A DNA stretch of 64,000 nucleotides from Subdoligranulum variabile. Lineage in GTDB: Bacteria; Bacillota; Clostridia; Oscillospirales; Ruminococcaceae. Made by a program: the position numbers and the translations under genes. The notes under the pieces were generated by a model. That model did not search any database. It was not told where the DNA came from and saw nothing but the letters and a program-made list of their open reading frames with translations. This document shows positions 16,298 to 24,943 of this stretch, in pieces. The stretch spans positions 1 to 64,000 of the forward strand of contig SFKI01000005.1 of the NCBI GenBank assembly GCA_004554775.1. The letters are read 5' to 3'. Position 1 is the first letter of the stretch. Each line of letters opens with the position of its first letter.

Positions 16298-16795
16298 ATG
16301 GACCTTTTGCAGACAACGCTGTGCTATCTAGAAAAAGACGGCTGCTATTTGATGCTGCACCGCGTAAAAAAGAAAAACGACGTCAACCACGATAAATGGG
16401 TTGGCGTCGGCGGAAAGTTTGAACCGGGCGAGGATGCCCTTGCCTGTGTGCAGCGCGAAGTGACCGAGGAGACCGGCCTGGCGATGCAGGCTCCAATTTA
16501 CCGCGGCATCGTGGATTTTTACTGTGACCCCTGGCCTGCCGAGCGGATGCACCTGTACACCTGCACGCAGTTCACCGGCACCATGACCGACTGCGACGAG
16601 GGCACGCTGGAATGGGTGCCCAAGCAGGCCGTGCAGGCCCTGCCCATCTGGCAGGGGGATAAGATTTTCTTTGACCTGCTGGCCAAGGATGCCCCGTTTT
16701 TCCATCTGGAACTTTTTTACAATGGAGACACCCTGATAAGGGCTGTGCTGGATGGGGAAGAATTGCCGTTACAGTATGCCAGTTGCGACTATTGA
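16298..16795 (+). CDS. Nudix hydrolase (MutT/8-oxo-dGTP diphosphatase type)
   Basis: A 165-residue Nudix protein starting at the ATG at 16298, with AAAGGAG seven bases upstream. The Nudix box is visible as GGKFEPGEDALACVQREVTEETGL (matching G-x5-E-x7-R-E-x2-E-E-x-G), about residues 42-65. The early LCYLEKDGCYLMLHRVKKKNDVNHDKWVG stretch resembles the Firmicute 8-oxo-dGTP diphosphatases. Substrate preference is inferred. Its 3' end overlaps the convergent gene at 16769 by 27 bases. Confidence 0.9.
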   Translation: MDLLQTTLCYLEKDGCYLMLHRVKKKNDVNHDKWVGVGGKFEPGEDALACVQREVTEETGLAMQAPIYRGIVDFYCDPWPAERMHLYTCTQFTGTMTDCDEGTLEWVPKQAVQALPIWQGDKIFFDLLAKDAPFFHLELFYNGDTLIRAVLDGEELPLQYASCDY

Positions 16796-18292
16796 ACCGA
16801 TTTTGATGACCAAGGTATCTCCAATGAAAGCGCAGCAACCCTCTGCCGGAAAAGTTGGCATGGCATCGACGGCGGCTTGATCTTCTTTTGCCAGAGGTGC
16901 CCGGATGACAGGATAGTTTAACATATTTTCTAGGTAGAGGTAATAAATCTTTTCCCAGCTGGCAGTATAGGCATCCATGGTACGGCCGCGCACATCCTCA
17001 AAACCAGCCATTGATTTATAAAGCGGCGAAGTCGGCATAAGTCCAACGACTGCAATAGGCGTTTTGCCCGGAACATACCCCTCAGTCTGCTCTAAACGGT
17101 CGACCACGCGGACCATAAAGGCGTCGGTTGCCTTTTCTTGCAAAGCAACTTTCAGATAAGTTTGATTTGCGTAGATAACGTTGCACCAAACAGCCAACCC
17201 CATAGCTGCATAAGCGGCATACGGCAGATATTTTTGTATCTTACTAAGATGGAAATAGTGTAAAAGTAATACAAACAAAAGGTAGAGTAACCCAAAGGAA
17301 AAAGTCATCAGAGTATGCTCCATGCCTTTGGATACGAAATAGACAACATTGATACCAAACGGAAAAAGTAAAAACAGTATCAGCAACAGTACCCGGGAAC
17401 TGTTTGATTCGACTTTTGTGACCAATAGCAAAACGAACAGGAGAATTGTCAGCAGAATAATCCCGGCATTAGCAAGGCCAACAAAACCAGAACGGAAAGT
17501 CTGCGGATGCAACCATTCCGTTATAATATATTGGTAGGTTTTTACTACAAGGGTAGGAATACTGGTGGTGGAATAGTCGCCAACATCGGCCAAACCATTA
17601 TAGTTGTTGGTGAGGGCAATGTTTTTAACATGAAGGATAAAACGCATAATAAGTGTGTAGGCAATACTTCCGCCTAAGAGCATGGCGATAGATTTTAAAC
17701 CGGAGAAAAAAACTTTTTTGAAGTTTTCTCCATCCAGAAGATCCTGCATGAAAAGCAGAAGCAAAAGGCCAACAGCAACTTGGAGGTAAGCTTGGTATAG
17801 TCCCAGGCACAGGCAGATAAAAACACCGCCCAAAATGAGGTGTGCTTTTCGGAAAGCAACTACGCTGAGCGTTGCACAAAGTAACGCCAGCATATAGGTG
17901 TCCCCTTCATGGATGTCAGTAGCAAAGGTGGACGTTATGGTGATATTTACGGCCAAAAGAGCGCACAGGAACGCAATCTGTAGTTTGTTTTGAAGCCTGA
18001 AAAGGCGAATGATTAAGACAAGCGCAATAGTAAAATAAAGAACAGATAAAGTGCCGATTAGCATGGGGGCAACAAGGTCACCGCGCAATTTCCAGTAAAA
18101 AGGTTGAAAAATGCGTCCGAGAGAATATTTCCAATCCTGATCCGTTTGATAGATCAACATGGAATCCCCATTGAACATTAAGTTGACAAACCGATATCCA
18201 TGGGCAATGATGCTAAAAAGCAGAATGCAGAAAATAGTCCAAAGTTCTGTTTCGTATTTCTGAAGCTTATTGAACAAGTGCGGTTCCTCCAA
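16769..18292 (-). CDS. GtrII-like glucosyltransferase-domain membrane protein
   Basis: A 507-residue protein with roughly ten to twelve membrane segments. After the first segment comes a large extracellular loop holding NGDSMLIYQTDQDWKYSLGR, then IFQPFYWKLRGDLVAPMLIG; this resembles the glucosyltransferase-domain (GtrII, PF14264) family of polyprenyl-linked sugar transferases. A long soluble C-terminal part (from about residue 400) contains PIAVVGLMPTSPLYKSMAGF. The base composition is AT-richer than flanking genes, which suggests transfer. It may decorate a surface glycan. No partner flippase or GtrB gene is adjacent. Confidence 0.7.
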   Translation of the reverse strand: MEEPHLFNKLQKYETELWTIFCILLFSIIAHGYRFVNLMFNGDSMLIYQTDQDWKYSLGRIFQPFYWKLRGDLVAPMLIGTLSVLYFTIALVLIIRLFRLQNKLQIAFLCALLAVNITITSTFATDIHEGDTYMLALLCATLSVVAFRKAHLILGGVFICLCLGLYQAYLQVAVGLLLLLFMQDLLDGENFKKVFFSGLKSIAMLLGGSIAYTLIMRFILHVKNIALTNNYNGLADVGDYSTTSIPTLVVKTYQYIITEWLHPQTFRSGFVGLANAGIILLTILLFVLLLVTKVESNSSRVLLLILFLLFPFGINVVYFVSKGMEHTLMTFSFGLLYLLFVLLLHYFHLSKIQKYLPYAAYAAMGLAVWCNVIYANQTYLKVALQEKATDAFMVRVVDRLEQTEGYVPGKTPIAVVGLMPTSPLYKSMAGFEDVRGRTMDAYTASWEKIYYLYLENMLNYPVIRAPLAKEDQAAVDAMPTFPAEGCCAFIGDTLVIKIGSIVATGIL

Positions 18293-18361
18293 TAGAAAAT
18301 CAAGTACATATTAACAATAACATAAACAAAAACTAACGTCAATCTTGCAAGAAAGAAAATC

Positions 18362-18393
18362 GCGCCTGCAACAGAAAAATCCGTTGTAGGCGC
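18362..18393. terminator. hairpin upstream of the GtrII-like gene
   Basis: GCGCCTGCAAC pairs with GTTGTAGGCGC around a 10-base loop. On the minus strand it is followed by ATTTTCTTTC. It may be a terminator or leader hairpin. Just beside it (18413-18436) is a sequence resembling the terminal repeat of the 48.3-kb MITE-like element. I see nothing else in 18293-18508. Confidence 0.5.
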
Positions 18394-18508
18394 AAAGCTT
18401 TATGAATTGTTAAGGCAGCATCACACATTCCTCCCCGGCATCACTACAAATTAGTTTGCACTAACCTTCACCTCCATTATACCGCGCTGTCCCCGCTATT
18501 GCAATAAC

Positions 18509-18548
18509 AAAAGGCCGCTGCACAGGAAAAAATCCCTGCACAGCGGCC
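18509..18548 (-). terminator. terminator of the lipoprotein gene
   Basis: GGCCGCTG with CAGCGGCC, extended by CAGG with CCTG across a small internal loop, then CCTTTTGTT on the minus strand, 14 bases after the stop. Confidence 0.8.
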
Positions 18549-18561
18549 ATTTTTGCTTGGG

Positions 18562-19119
18562 TTACGCCATGGCGGCACGCACGGCGGTGTAGTCGTCCAT
18601 CGTGGCACCCTCGGCGTACAGCGAGTACTGCATGTCCCCGTCAAACCAGCGGGACCAGATGCCGCCGCTCTCGGTGGTAATAGCGGTCACATCGCCCTCG
18701 CGGCCATTGCCCAGCGTCGTGCCATTCTCCCACACGCCGGAGATATCGCCCGTATCCTTGGCGGCGCGCAGCGTGTAGCTGCCGCCGTTGTAGGTGAAGG
18801 TGTACTGGCCGATGTGATTCTTCTCTTCATCATCGATGGTCGACCACGCTTCATTGGTCAGCTCCAGATCAGCGGGGCGCTTCATGGCCGAGCCGATGAC
18901 CTCGTTCACTTCGTCCAGACTGGCGCGGTCGGTGATTGGGGCGGGAATCTGGGCGTTGCCCGCAGCGTCCTCGGCGGTTTCGGTCACGGTCGAAGTGCCG
19001 GTGCTTTCGGGCGTAGTAGTCGTGGAGTCGGTGGATTTGGCGCTACAGGCGGTTAAAGCAATGCTCATTGCAACGGTGCAGATAGCGGCAGCAAGAAAGA
19101 CGGAAATAATACGTTTCAT
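18562..19119 (-). CDS. small secreted lipoprotein of unknown function
   Basis: A 185-residue protein starting at the ATG at 19119 (MKRIISVFLAAAICTVAM), with AAGGAG nine bases upstream. A lipoprotein signal ends in the lipobox L-T-A-C (cysteine about residue 25). A Ser/Thr-rich linker follows (STDSTTTTPESTGTSTVTET). The mature domain has WSTIDDEEKNHIGQYTFTYNGGSYTLRAAKD and ends WFDGDMQYSLYAEGA-M. This resembles small beta-rich lipoproteins common in gut Firmicutes, for which no role is known. It has its own terminator and no obvious operon partner. Confidence 0.75.
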   Translation of the reverse strand: MKRIISVFLAAAICTVAMSIALTACSAKSTDSTTTTPESTGTSTVTETAEDAAGNAQIPAPITDRASLDEVNEVIGSAMKRPADLELTNEAWSTIDDEEKNHIGQYTFTYNGGSYTLRAAKDTGDISGVWENGTTLGNGREGDVTAITTESGGIWSRWFDGDMQYSLYAEGATMDDYTAVRAAMA

Positions 19120-19221
19120 AGTTGTGTTCTCCTTAATGATAGTAAAAATTCCCTCACACTGCATTGTGTGCAAGAGTTTGTGGTTTATGTATTTGCAAGG
19201 CCCTTACACACCTATAAACCG

Positions 19222-19254
19222 AAAAATCCCGCCCAGAGTTACACCGAGCGGGAA
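19222..19254 (-). terminator. terminator of kduD
   Basis: TCCCGC and GCGGGA form a short stem, followed by TTTTTC on the minus strand, 14 bases past the kduD stop. Confidence 0.65.
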
Positions 19255-19268
19255 ATTTTATAAATTTT

Positions 19269-20036
19269 TTAGCGGGCCAGCCAGCCGCCGTCGACGGCCA
19301 GGGTGTAGCCGTTCACGTAGGCCGCGGCGTCGGATGCCAGGAAGATAGCCGCACCGCCCACATCGGCAGGGGTGCCCCAACGGCCAGCTGGGATGCGGGC
19401 GAGGATCTCCTCGCTGCGCTCTTCGTCCTGGCGCAGCTGGTTGGTGTTGTTGGTGGCCATGTAGCCCGGGGCGATGGCGTTGACGTTGATGCCGTACTTG
19501 GCCCACTCGTTGGCCAGGGCCTTGGTCATGCCCATGACGGCGCTTTTGCTGCTGGTGTAGGCGGGCACGCGGATGCCGCCCTGGAAACTGAGCATCGACG
19601 CAATGTTGATGATCTTGCCGCCCTTTTTGTCGGCCACCCACTGTTTGGCAACGGCTTGCGAGAGGAAGAACACCATCTTTTCATTCAGGAAATCGACGGC
19701 GTCCCAGTTCTCGGGCGTCACGTCAATGGCGTCGCACCGTTTGATGATACCGGCGTTGTTGACGAGGATGTCAATGCGGTCGGCGTGGGCGTGGACCTGC
19801 TCGAGGATGGAGTCGATGACGGAAAAATCCGAAAGGTCGGCGCGGACCTCGGTAAACTGGCCGCCCTCGGCGGCGATTTTGGCGGCGGTCTCGTCGCAGC
19901 TACGGCGTGCCACGCCGAACACATGCGCCCCGGCAGCAGCCAGCGCCACGCAGATGCCCTGGCCCAGGCCGGTGTTGGCACCTGTGACCACCGCGTTTTT
20001 ACCGTTCAGCGAAAAGAGATCCATAATTGCGTTCAT
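19269..20036 (-). CDS. kduD: 2-dehydro-3-deoxy-D-gluconate 5-dehydrogenase
   Basis: A 255-residue short-chain dehydrogenase closely following the KduD sequence pattern. The NAD site is VVTGANTGLGQGICVAL (about residues 15-31), then ILVNNAGIIKR. The catalytic segment IINIASMLSFQGGIRVPAYTSSKSAVMG contains Ser and the Y-x3-K pair. APGYMATNNTNQLR and YVNGYTLAVDGGWLAR at the end are near-diagnostic of KduD. It interconverts keto-sugar acids in pectin and uronate breakdown. No other kdu or pectin gene is adjacent. GGGAGG precedes the start. The divergent AraC gene is a plausible regulator. Confidence 0.9.
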   Translation of the reverse strand: MNAIMDLFSLNGKNAVVTGANTGLGQGICVALAAAGAHVFGVARRSCDETAAKIAAEGGQFTEVRADLSDFSVIDSILEQVHAHADRIDILVNNAGIIKRCDAIDVTPENWDAVDFLNEKMVFFLSQAVAKQWVADKKGGKIINIASMLSFQGGIRVPAYTSSKSAVMGMTKALANEWAKYGINVNAIAPGYMATNNTNQLRQDEERSEEILARIPAGRWGTPADVGGAAIFLASDAAAYVNGYTLAVDGGWLAR

Positions 20037-20085
20037 TGCGTTTTCCTCCCGTTTGTCTTGACCTTGTAACTATTAACATGGTACT

Positions 20086-20114
20086 ATTATAAAAACACAA
20101 AGAACGAAATACAA
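20086..20114 (-). promoter_or_regulatory. promoter of kduD
   Basis: On the minus strand TTGTAT, 17 bases, TATAAT (20091-20086), in the AT-rich 142-base gap shared with the divergent AraC gene. Confidence 0.65.
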
Positions 20115-20178
20115 ACAAAAACGGGCAATAAATTAACAAAATCGTACCAAACACTAAATTTTGAACAGGCGGCACAAA

Positions 20179-21084
20179 ATGGAACAGATCAAAGCGACCG
20201 AAACATTGGTGGACAGTTCCCTGCGCGAAACCAAGATGCACGGCACCGTGGGATTCCCGGTGGGCGTGTATCTGGACGACTTTTCGGACTTCAAGAACGG
20301 CTACATTTGCTGGCACTGGCACGAGGAAATTCAAATTTCCTGGATCATCGAGGGGGAGTTCCTCTGCCAGATGGAGGGGCGCACCGTGCGCCTGCGCCCC
20401 GGCGAACTGATCTTTGTCAACCGTGGCGTGCTGCATCAGATCTACCCGGTGCAAAAGGGCTACGGCAGGCTCTACGCATTTTTGTGGGACCCCGAGTTCA
20501 TCAGCGGCGGCGCGGACAGTGCGGTGTATCAGGAAGCATTTGACCCGATGCTGAAAAGCGGTCCGCGCTGCCTGACGCTGGCCGAAACGCTCCCCGCCCC
20601 CGGCAGGCGGACGGTCGGCGATGCGTTGCGGGAAATTGTAACGCTGTACACGCAGCACCCGACGTATTATCATTTGCAGGTGAAAATTTTGCTTAGCCAG
20701 ATCTGGCTGCTGCTCTGCCGCCAGGAGGGCGAGGCCCCCGAGCCGATGACGCCGGAGCGCGAACGCGACGAGGAGCGCCTGAAGCGCGCGATGAACTACA
20801 TGCACGCGCACTACAGCGAACATTTCAGCTTGGAAGAGCTGGCCCAGCAGGCGCTGACCAGCCGTAGTGAGCTATGCCGGTGTTTCCGCCGGATGCTGGG
20901 GATACCGCCCAAGGAGTTTTTGATGCAGTACCGCATCCAGCAGGCGGAGATCTTGCTTAAAAATTCGGCGTACAGCATTGCCGAAGTGGCCGAGTTTACG
21001 GGCTTTAGCAGCCCGAGCCATTTTGGAAGCTGCTTCTTGCGGTATGTGGGGTGTACGCCAAGGGAGTATCGAAAGGGTTTGTGA
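20179..21084 (+). CDS. AraC family transcriptional regulator
   Basis: A 301-residue regulator. I start at the ATG at 20179 (MEQIKATETLVDSSLRE) with AGGCGG seven bases upstream; a TTG at 20161 is possible. The N-terminal cupin carries WHWHEEIQISWIIEGEF and RLRPGELIFVNRGVLHQ, a sugar-sensing double-stranded helix. Two C-terminal helix-turn-helix motifs follow: FSLEELAQQALTSRSELCRCF and YSIAEVAEFTGFSSPSHFG, ending in CTPREYRKGL. The position, divergent from kduD, suggests control of uronate metabolism by a sugar ligand, which is an inference. Confidence 0.9.
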   Translation: MEQIKATETLVDSSLRETKMHGTVGFPVGVYLDDFSDFKNGYICWHWHEEIQISWIIEGEFLCQMEGRTVRLRPGELIFVNRGVLHQIYPVQKGYGRLYAFLWDPEFISGGADSAVYQEAFDPMLKSGPRCLTLAETLPAPGRRTVGDALREIVTLYTQHPTYYHLQVKILLSQIWLLLCRQEGEAPEPMTPERERDEERLKRAMNYMHAHYSEHFSLEELAQQALTSRSELCRCFRRMLGIPPKEFLMQYRIQQAEILLKNSAYSIAEVAEFTGFSSPSHFGSCFLRYVGCTPREYRKGL

Positions 21085-21421
21085 TTTTGCGGCGTTGCCC
21101 GGCCTCGCCTACCTTGCGGCAGGGCCTTTTATAGTGAGTTGCCTCCATTCTTCCTTCTCTTTTGTGACCCGAGGGCTACCCCTCAAGGGGAGCCATTGGG
21201 GCGTCGGGGACGCCGCCCCCTACACGCGGCTGCACGATGGCTGTAGGGGCGAGCATTGCTCGCCCGCGGGGTCTTGCGCTGCTACCAAACTGCACGGGCG
21301 AACACTGTTCACCCCTACGCTCCCTTACCTGTCGGTACTGTAGGGAGGGGTCTTGACCCCTCCAAAGGACCTTGCAATAACCGCAACCTTATACATTGCC
21401 GTTTGCGTCACCGCTCCCCAT
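21085..21421. other. 337-base intergenic region built of short repeats
   Basis: No gene is supported. The region holds a partial GGCTCCCC-type unit (21173-21194), two palindromic type B repeats facing each other (21243-21270 and 21292-21318), and a GTAGGGAGGGGTC-TTGACCCCTCC inverted repeat (21341-21362). Confidence 0.75.
21243..21318. repeat. two palindromic repeats, type B, in opposite orientation
   Basis: GTAGGGGCGAGCATTGCTCG-type copy at 21243-21270, followed by an inverted copy GCACGGGCGAACACTGTTCA... at 21292-21318. Each has an internal palindrome (GGCGAGCATTGCTCGCC). Confidence 0.85.
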
Positions 21422-21739
21422 TTATTTCTTCCTCTTTTTCCCCTCTGGCAGCTCCTCATACATGGCGTTAAACAACCCCACCAAAAATTGTTTGTCGTCC
21501 ACTTCTTCTACCAACAGCATTTCTTTGGCACCCTCATAGGGTGATTTATACGGGGCTGTCGGCATATAACGGATGGCGGCCCTTACAGGCTTGACAAGCA
21601 ACCGGTCATCATAGATGCCGCCCACGATTTTTCCGCGATAATAAAGGATAAATTCGCCCATCATGGCGCGGTAGGTAACGTCCTCTAGTTCGGACAGCTG
21701 CCCTAAAATAAACGCCAAGTATTCTTTGCTGGATGCCAT
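21422..21739 (-). CDS. TfoX N-terminal domain protein
   Basis: A 105-residue protein beginning MASSKEYLAFILGQLSELED. The TfoX/Sxy N-terminal domain is recognised from RAMMGEFILYYRGKIVGGIYDDRLLVKP and the later YPGAKEMLLVEE-like segment (here SPYEGAKEMLLVEEV). TfoX-N proteins are often called competence regulators, but the stand-alone Firmicute form has no proven role. It ends in a basic tail (EGKKRKK). It is a single gene between a repeat-rich gap and the his operon. Confidence 0.85.
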   Translation of the reverse strand: MASSKEYLAFILGQLSELEDVTYRAMMGEFILYYRGKIVGGIYDDRLLVKPVRAAIRYMPTAPYKSPYEGAKEMLLVEEVDDKQFLVGLFNAMYEELPEGKKRKK

Positions 21740-21810
21740 AGTTCCACCTCAAATCTGTATTGTATTGGCAGTATACCATATCCCCCGCCCCCAAAGATAC
21801 CCCACAGCGC

Positions 21811-21857
21811 AAAAAATCCCCCAAACCATGCCATTTCGGCACAGCCAGGGGATTTTT
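21811..21857 (-). terminator. terminator of the his operon
   Basis: On the minus strand AAAAATCCCC pairs with GGGGGATTTT and runs into TTTTTT, 15 bases after hisJ. Confidence 0.85.
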
Positions 21858-21871
21858 CATTGCACAAAATT

Positions 21872-22699
21872 TTACAGCTCGCAAGGGGTAAAGCCGTTCT
21901 TGCCCAGCACTTGCACCTTGGTGTAGCCAAGGTCTTTCAGGTGGGCGGCGGCTTCGGCAAAGCCGAAGGTCAGAGCCTTGGTGTCATGGGCGTCAGCGGT
22001 CAGCACCACATTGCCAGAAAGCACCAGCCATTCCTTCAAAATCGCGTCCGAGGGGAAGTAATCCTTGCGGAATCCACGGTATGCAGCCGAGGTGTTCACT
22101 TCCAGCACGCAGCGGTTGCGGGCGGCAGCCATCAGGGCCGAGGTGGCCGCAGCGGTGTAGCGCGGGTCGCTTTCGTCAAAGAACTTGTTGTTATCGTTGA
22201 TCTTTTTGATCAGGTCAAAATGGCCCAAAATGGTAGGCTTCTTCTCGGCCACTTTTGCCACATTGGCAAAGTACGCCTCGGCCACGGCCAGGCCGTCGCC
22301 GTCAAAATCGTTGTCGATGCAGGCACGCAGGTCCTCCTCGCGCCAGTCGATCTCGTAATATCTGCCGGTCTTGGGGCCCTTGACATAGTGCGCGCTGCCG
22401 ATGAAATAATCGTATGCAGTGGGGTCGTCGTCACTGAAAAGATCCCATTCCAACCCGCACAGAATGTCCATTTTACCGGCATAGCGCTCTTTCAGCTTGG
22501 CGATCTGTGCTTTATACAGGGCCGTGCGGCTCTGGGTCATGCAATATTCCAAGTCGCAGGGGGTGTGGCTGTGGCCGCTGAATCCCAGCGTCTGCAAGCC
22601 GGCTTTCCAGGCGGTAACTGCCATTTCCTCCAGCGTGTTTTTGCCGTCGCACAGTTTGGAATGAACGTGTACGGAACTTTTCAGGTATTCCCCGGCCAT
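21872..22699 (-). CDS. hisJ: histidinol-phosphatase, PHP family
   Basis: A 275-residue PHP-domain phosphatase. It begins with the metal motif SSVHVHSKLCDGKN (H-x-H), then FSGHSHTPCD, the GLEWDLF segment, GHFDLIKKIN and, near the end, VVLTADAHDTKAL. These are the expected metal ligands of HisJ. It dephosphorylates histidinol phosphate. I use the ATG at 22699, with AAAGGA nine bases upstream; the longer frame would overlap hisIE. The gene is last in the his operon, one base after hisIE. Confidence 0.88.
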   Translation of the reverse strand: MAGEYLKSSVHVHSKLCDGKNTLEEMAVTAWKAGLQTLGFSGHSHTPCDLEYCMTQSRTALYKAQIAKLKERYAGKMDILCGLEWDLFSDDDPTAYDYFIGSAHYVKGPKTGRYYEIDWREEDLRACIDNDFDGDGLAVAEAYFANVAKVAEKKPTILGHFDLIKKINDNNKFFDESDPRYTAAATSALMAAARNRCVLEVNTSAAYRGFRKDYFPSDAILKEWLVLSGNVVLTADAHDTKALTFGFAEAAAHLKDLGYTKVQVLGKNGFTPCEL

Positions 22700-22700
22700 A

Positions 22701-23357
22701 TTACTGCATCCTTTCCTGCTTAACCTTATGGTCGATGGCATGCCGTTTTTCCAGCTCTTTGGTGATATCCTCGACCGAAATGCCCAGCTCGATCATCAGC
22801 ACCATGACATGGTACGCCAAGTCGCTGATCTCGTAGATGGTCTCTTCTTTATCGCGCTTTGCGCCAGCGATGATGACCTCGGTGGATTCCTCGCCGACTT
22901 TTTTCAGGATCTTCTCAAGACCCTTATCAAACAGATAGGTGGTGTAGCTGCCCTCCTTCGGGTCGGTCTTGCGGCCCTCGATGAGTTCATACAGCCCCTG
23001 CCAGGTGAACTGCTTGAGCTCGTCCGATACATACACCGGGTTGAAGAAGCAGCTCTCGGCCCCCGTGTGGCAGGCGGGACCGTTTTTGATGACGTCGACG
23101 ACCAGCGCGTCCTTGTCGCAGTCGGCGGTAATGGAGACCACGCGCTGCACATTGCCGGACGTTTCGCCCTTGCGCCAGATCTCCTGGCGGCTGCGGGACC
23201 AGAACACGGTGCGGCCCTCGGCAATCGTCAGGGCCAGCGTTTCAGCGTTCATGTACGCGAGGGTCAATACCTCTTTGGTGTAGTGGTCCTGCACGATGGC
23301 GGGAATCAGGCCGTTCGCATCAAATTTCAGTGTCTTAGTGTTTTCCGTAATTTCCAT
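22701..23357 (-). CDS. hisIE: bifunctional phosphoribosyl-AMP cyclohydrolase / phosphoribosyl-ATP pyrophosphatase
   Basis: A 218-residue fusion. The N-terminal HisI part (to about 115) has LTLAYMNAETLALTIAEGRTVFWSRSR, WRKGETSGN and the metal-binding cysteines in DCDKDALVV and GPACHTG. The C-terminal HisE part has the pyrophosphatase helices KKVGEESTEVIIAGAK and ETIYEISDLAYHVMVLM with its acidic ligands. It catalyses steps 2 and 3 of histidine synthesis. It sits 73 bases downstream of hisF, the largest gap inside the operon. Confidence 0.97.
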   Translation of the reverse strand: MEITENTKTLKFDANGLIPAIVQDHYTKEVLTLAYMNAETLALTIAEGRTVFWSRSRQEIWRKGETSGNVQRVVSITADCDKDALVVDVIKNGPACHTGAESCFFNPVYVSDELKQFTWQGLYELIEGRKTDPKEGSYTTYLFDKGLEKILKKVGEESTEVIIAGAKRDKEETIYEISDLAYHVMVLMIELGISVEDITKELEKRHAIDHKVKQERMQ

Positions 23358-23430
23358 AGTGAAATACTCCTAACAATAGGATGGTTTTATTGTACTATTT
23401 TTTGGTGATTTTGGCAAGAGGTTTTCCGCG

Positions 23431-24189
23431 TCAAACCCGCATCTCAATGCCATTCTCGCGCAGGTAACGTTTCAGCGCGCCGATCTCCACCTGTTTGGTG
23501 TGAAAAATGGAAGCCGCCAGCCCGGCGTCAATGGCCGGGTGCTTGCGGAACAGCTCGACAAAATCATCCATCTTGCCCGCACCGCCCGAAGCGATGATGG
23601 GCACGGCACACCGTGCGGCTACGGCGTCAAGCAGTTCCAGGTCAAAGCCTTTCTTCACGCCGTCGGTGTCGATGGAGTTGACGACCAGCTCACCCGCGCC
23701 GTTCTTGACGCCCTGTTCCAGCCAGTTCAGCGCGTCAATGCCGGTGTTTTCGCGCCCGCCCTTGGTAAATAGCATAAATTTGCCGTCCACACGTTTGATA
23801 TCGGCCGAAAGCACCACGCACTGGTTGCCGTATTTCTGCGCAGCCGCCGGGATAATGTCCGGGTTGCGGATGGCGCCCGAGTTGACACTGACCTTGTCGG
23901 CGCCGCATTTCAGCACGCGGTCAAAGTCGTCCAGCGTATTGATGCCGCCGCCCACCGTCAGTGGGATAAAAATTTGGCTGGCGACCTCGCGCAAAATATC
24001 GGTAAACAGGCCGCGCCCCTCAACGCTGGCGGTGATATCGTAAAAAACCAGTTCGTCCGCGCCGGACGCGTTGTAGTAGCGCGCCATCTCGACAGGGTCG
24101 GCCATGTCCTGCAAGCCCGCAAAGTTCACGCCCTTGACCACGCGCCCGTTTTTGACATCCAGGCACGGAATGATTCGTTTGGTGATCAT
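23431..24189 (-). CDS. hisF: imidazole glycerol phosphate synthase subunit HisF
   Basis: A 252-residue (beta-alpha)8 barrel. The start at 24189 (MITKRIIPCLDVKNGRVVKG) has GGAGG eight bases upstream and gives the classic HisF N terminus; the longer upstream frame belongs to hisA's antisense. The catalytic Asp of strand 1 is in CLDVKNG, and the phosphate-binding GGGINTLDDF and IASGGAGKMDDF are present. With HisH it uses glutamine ammonia to make IGP and AICAR. It follows hisA by 19 bases. Confidence 0.97.
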   Translation of the reverse strand: MITKRIIPCLDVKNGRVVKGVNFAGLQDMADPVEMARYYNASGADELVFYDITASVEGRGLFTDILREVASQIFIPLTVGGGINTLDDFDRVLKCGADKVSVNSGAIRNPDIIPAAAQKYGNQCVVLSADIKRVDGKFMLFTKGGRENTGIDALNWLEQGVKNGAGELVVNSIDTDGVKKGFDLELLDAVAARCAVPIIASGGAGKMDDFVELFRKHPAIDAGLAASIFHTKQVEIGALKRYLRENGIEMRV

Positions 24190-24208
24190 ACAACTTCCCT
24201 CCACTGCA

Positions 24209-24925
24209 TCAGTCTTGGTACAGGCGCACGGCCTGCCGCAAGTCGATGGCCCCGGTGTAGATGGATTTGCCCAAAATGGCGGCGTGGCAGTGCATTGCCT
24301 GCAGCTCGGCCAGCTCATCCAGCGCGGCAATACCGCCGGACGCGGTAATTTCCAGCCCGGGGATGGTCAGCAGCTCGCGGTACAGGTCTATGTTGGTACC
24401 CTGCATCGTGCCGTCCCGGGAAATATCGGTGGCGATAATGGCCTTGACGCCAACCCCGGCGCAGCGGCGGCAGAACTCAATGCCCGGCTCGGGGGTGACT
24501 TCTTTCCAGCCGTTCACAGCCACAAGGCCGTTTTTCATGTCGACGCCCACGGCGATCTGCGCGCCGTATTTCTGCGCCATTTCGGCGGTAAAATCAAAAT
24601 TTTTCACGGCGACGGTGCCCAAAATGCAGCGGTCCACGCCCAGATCCAGGTAACGCCTTATGCGCTCCTCGTCCCGGATGCCGCCGCCGACCTCGATCTT
24701 CAGCCCGCCCTGCCGGGCAATGGCGGCGATGGTCTGCAAATTGGCGGTAGTGTCGTCCTTCGCACCGTCCAGGTCGACGACGTGCAGATACTTGGCCCCG
24801 GCATCTACAAAGGCTTTGGCCTGGGCGACGGGGTCGGCGTTGTAGACGGTCATCTGGTCGTAGTCGCCCTGGTAAAGCCGCACGGCCTGGCCACCGCGCA
24901 GGTCAATGGCAGGATATAATTTCAT
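24209..24925 (-). CDS. hisA: phosphoribosylformimino-AICAR ribotide isomerase
   Basis: A 238-residue barrel enzyme with MKLYPAIDLRGGQAVRLYQG, the HisA N terminus including the first catalytic Asp. HVVDLDGAKD, EVGGGIRDEERIRRYLDLGV and AIIATDISRDGTMQGTN (second Asp and phosphate loop) follow, and TASGGIAALDEL is near the end. It opens the ring of ProFAR to PRFAR, the substrate of HisF-HisH. It is tightly packed between hisH and hisF. Confidence 0.98.
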   Translation of the reverse strand: MKLYPAIDLRGGQAVRLYQGDYDQMTVYNADPVAQAKAFVDAGAKYLHVVDLDGAKDDTTANLQTIAAIARQGGLKIEVGGGIRDEERIRRYLDLGVDRCILGTVAVKNFDFTAEMAQKYGAQIAVGVDMKNGLVAVNGWKEVTPEPGIEFCRRCAGVGVKAIIATDISRDGTMQGTNIDLYRELLTIPGLEITASGGIAALDELAELQAMHCHAAILGKSIYTGAIDLRQAVRLYQD

Positions 24926-24943
24926 GTTGTCCCTCCGTTCGCC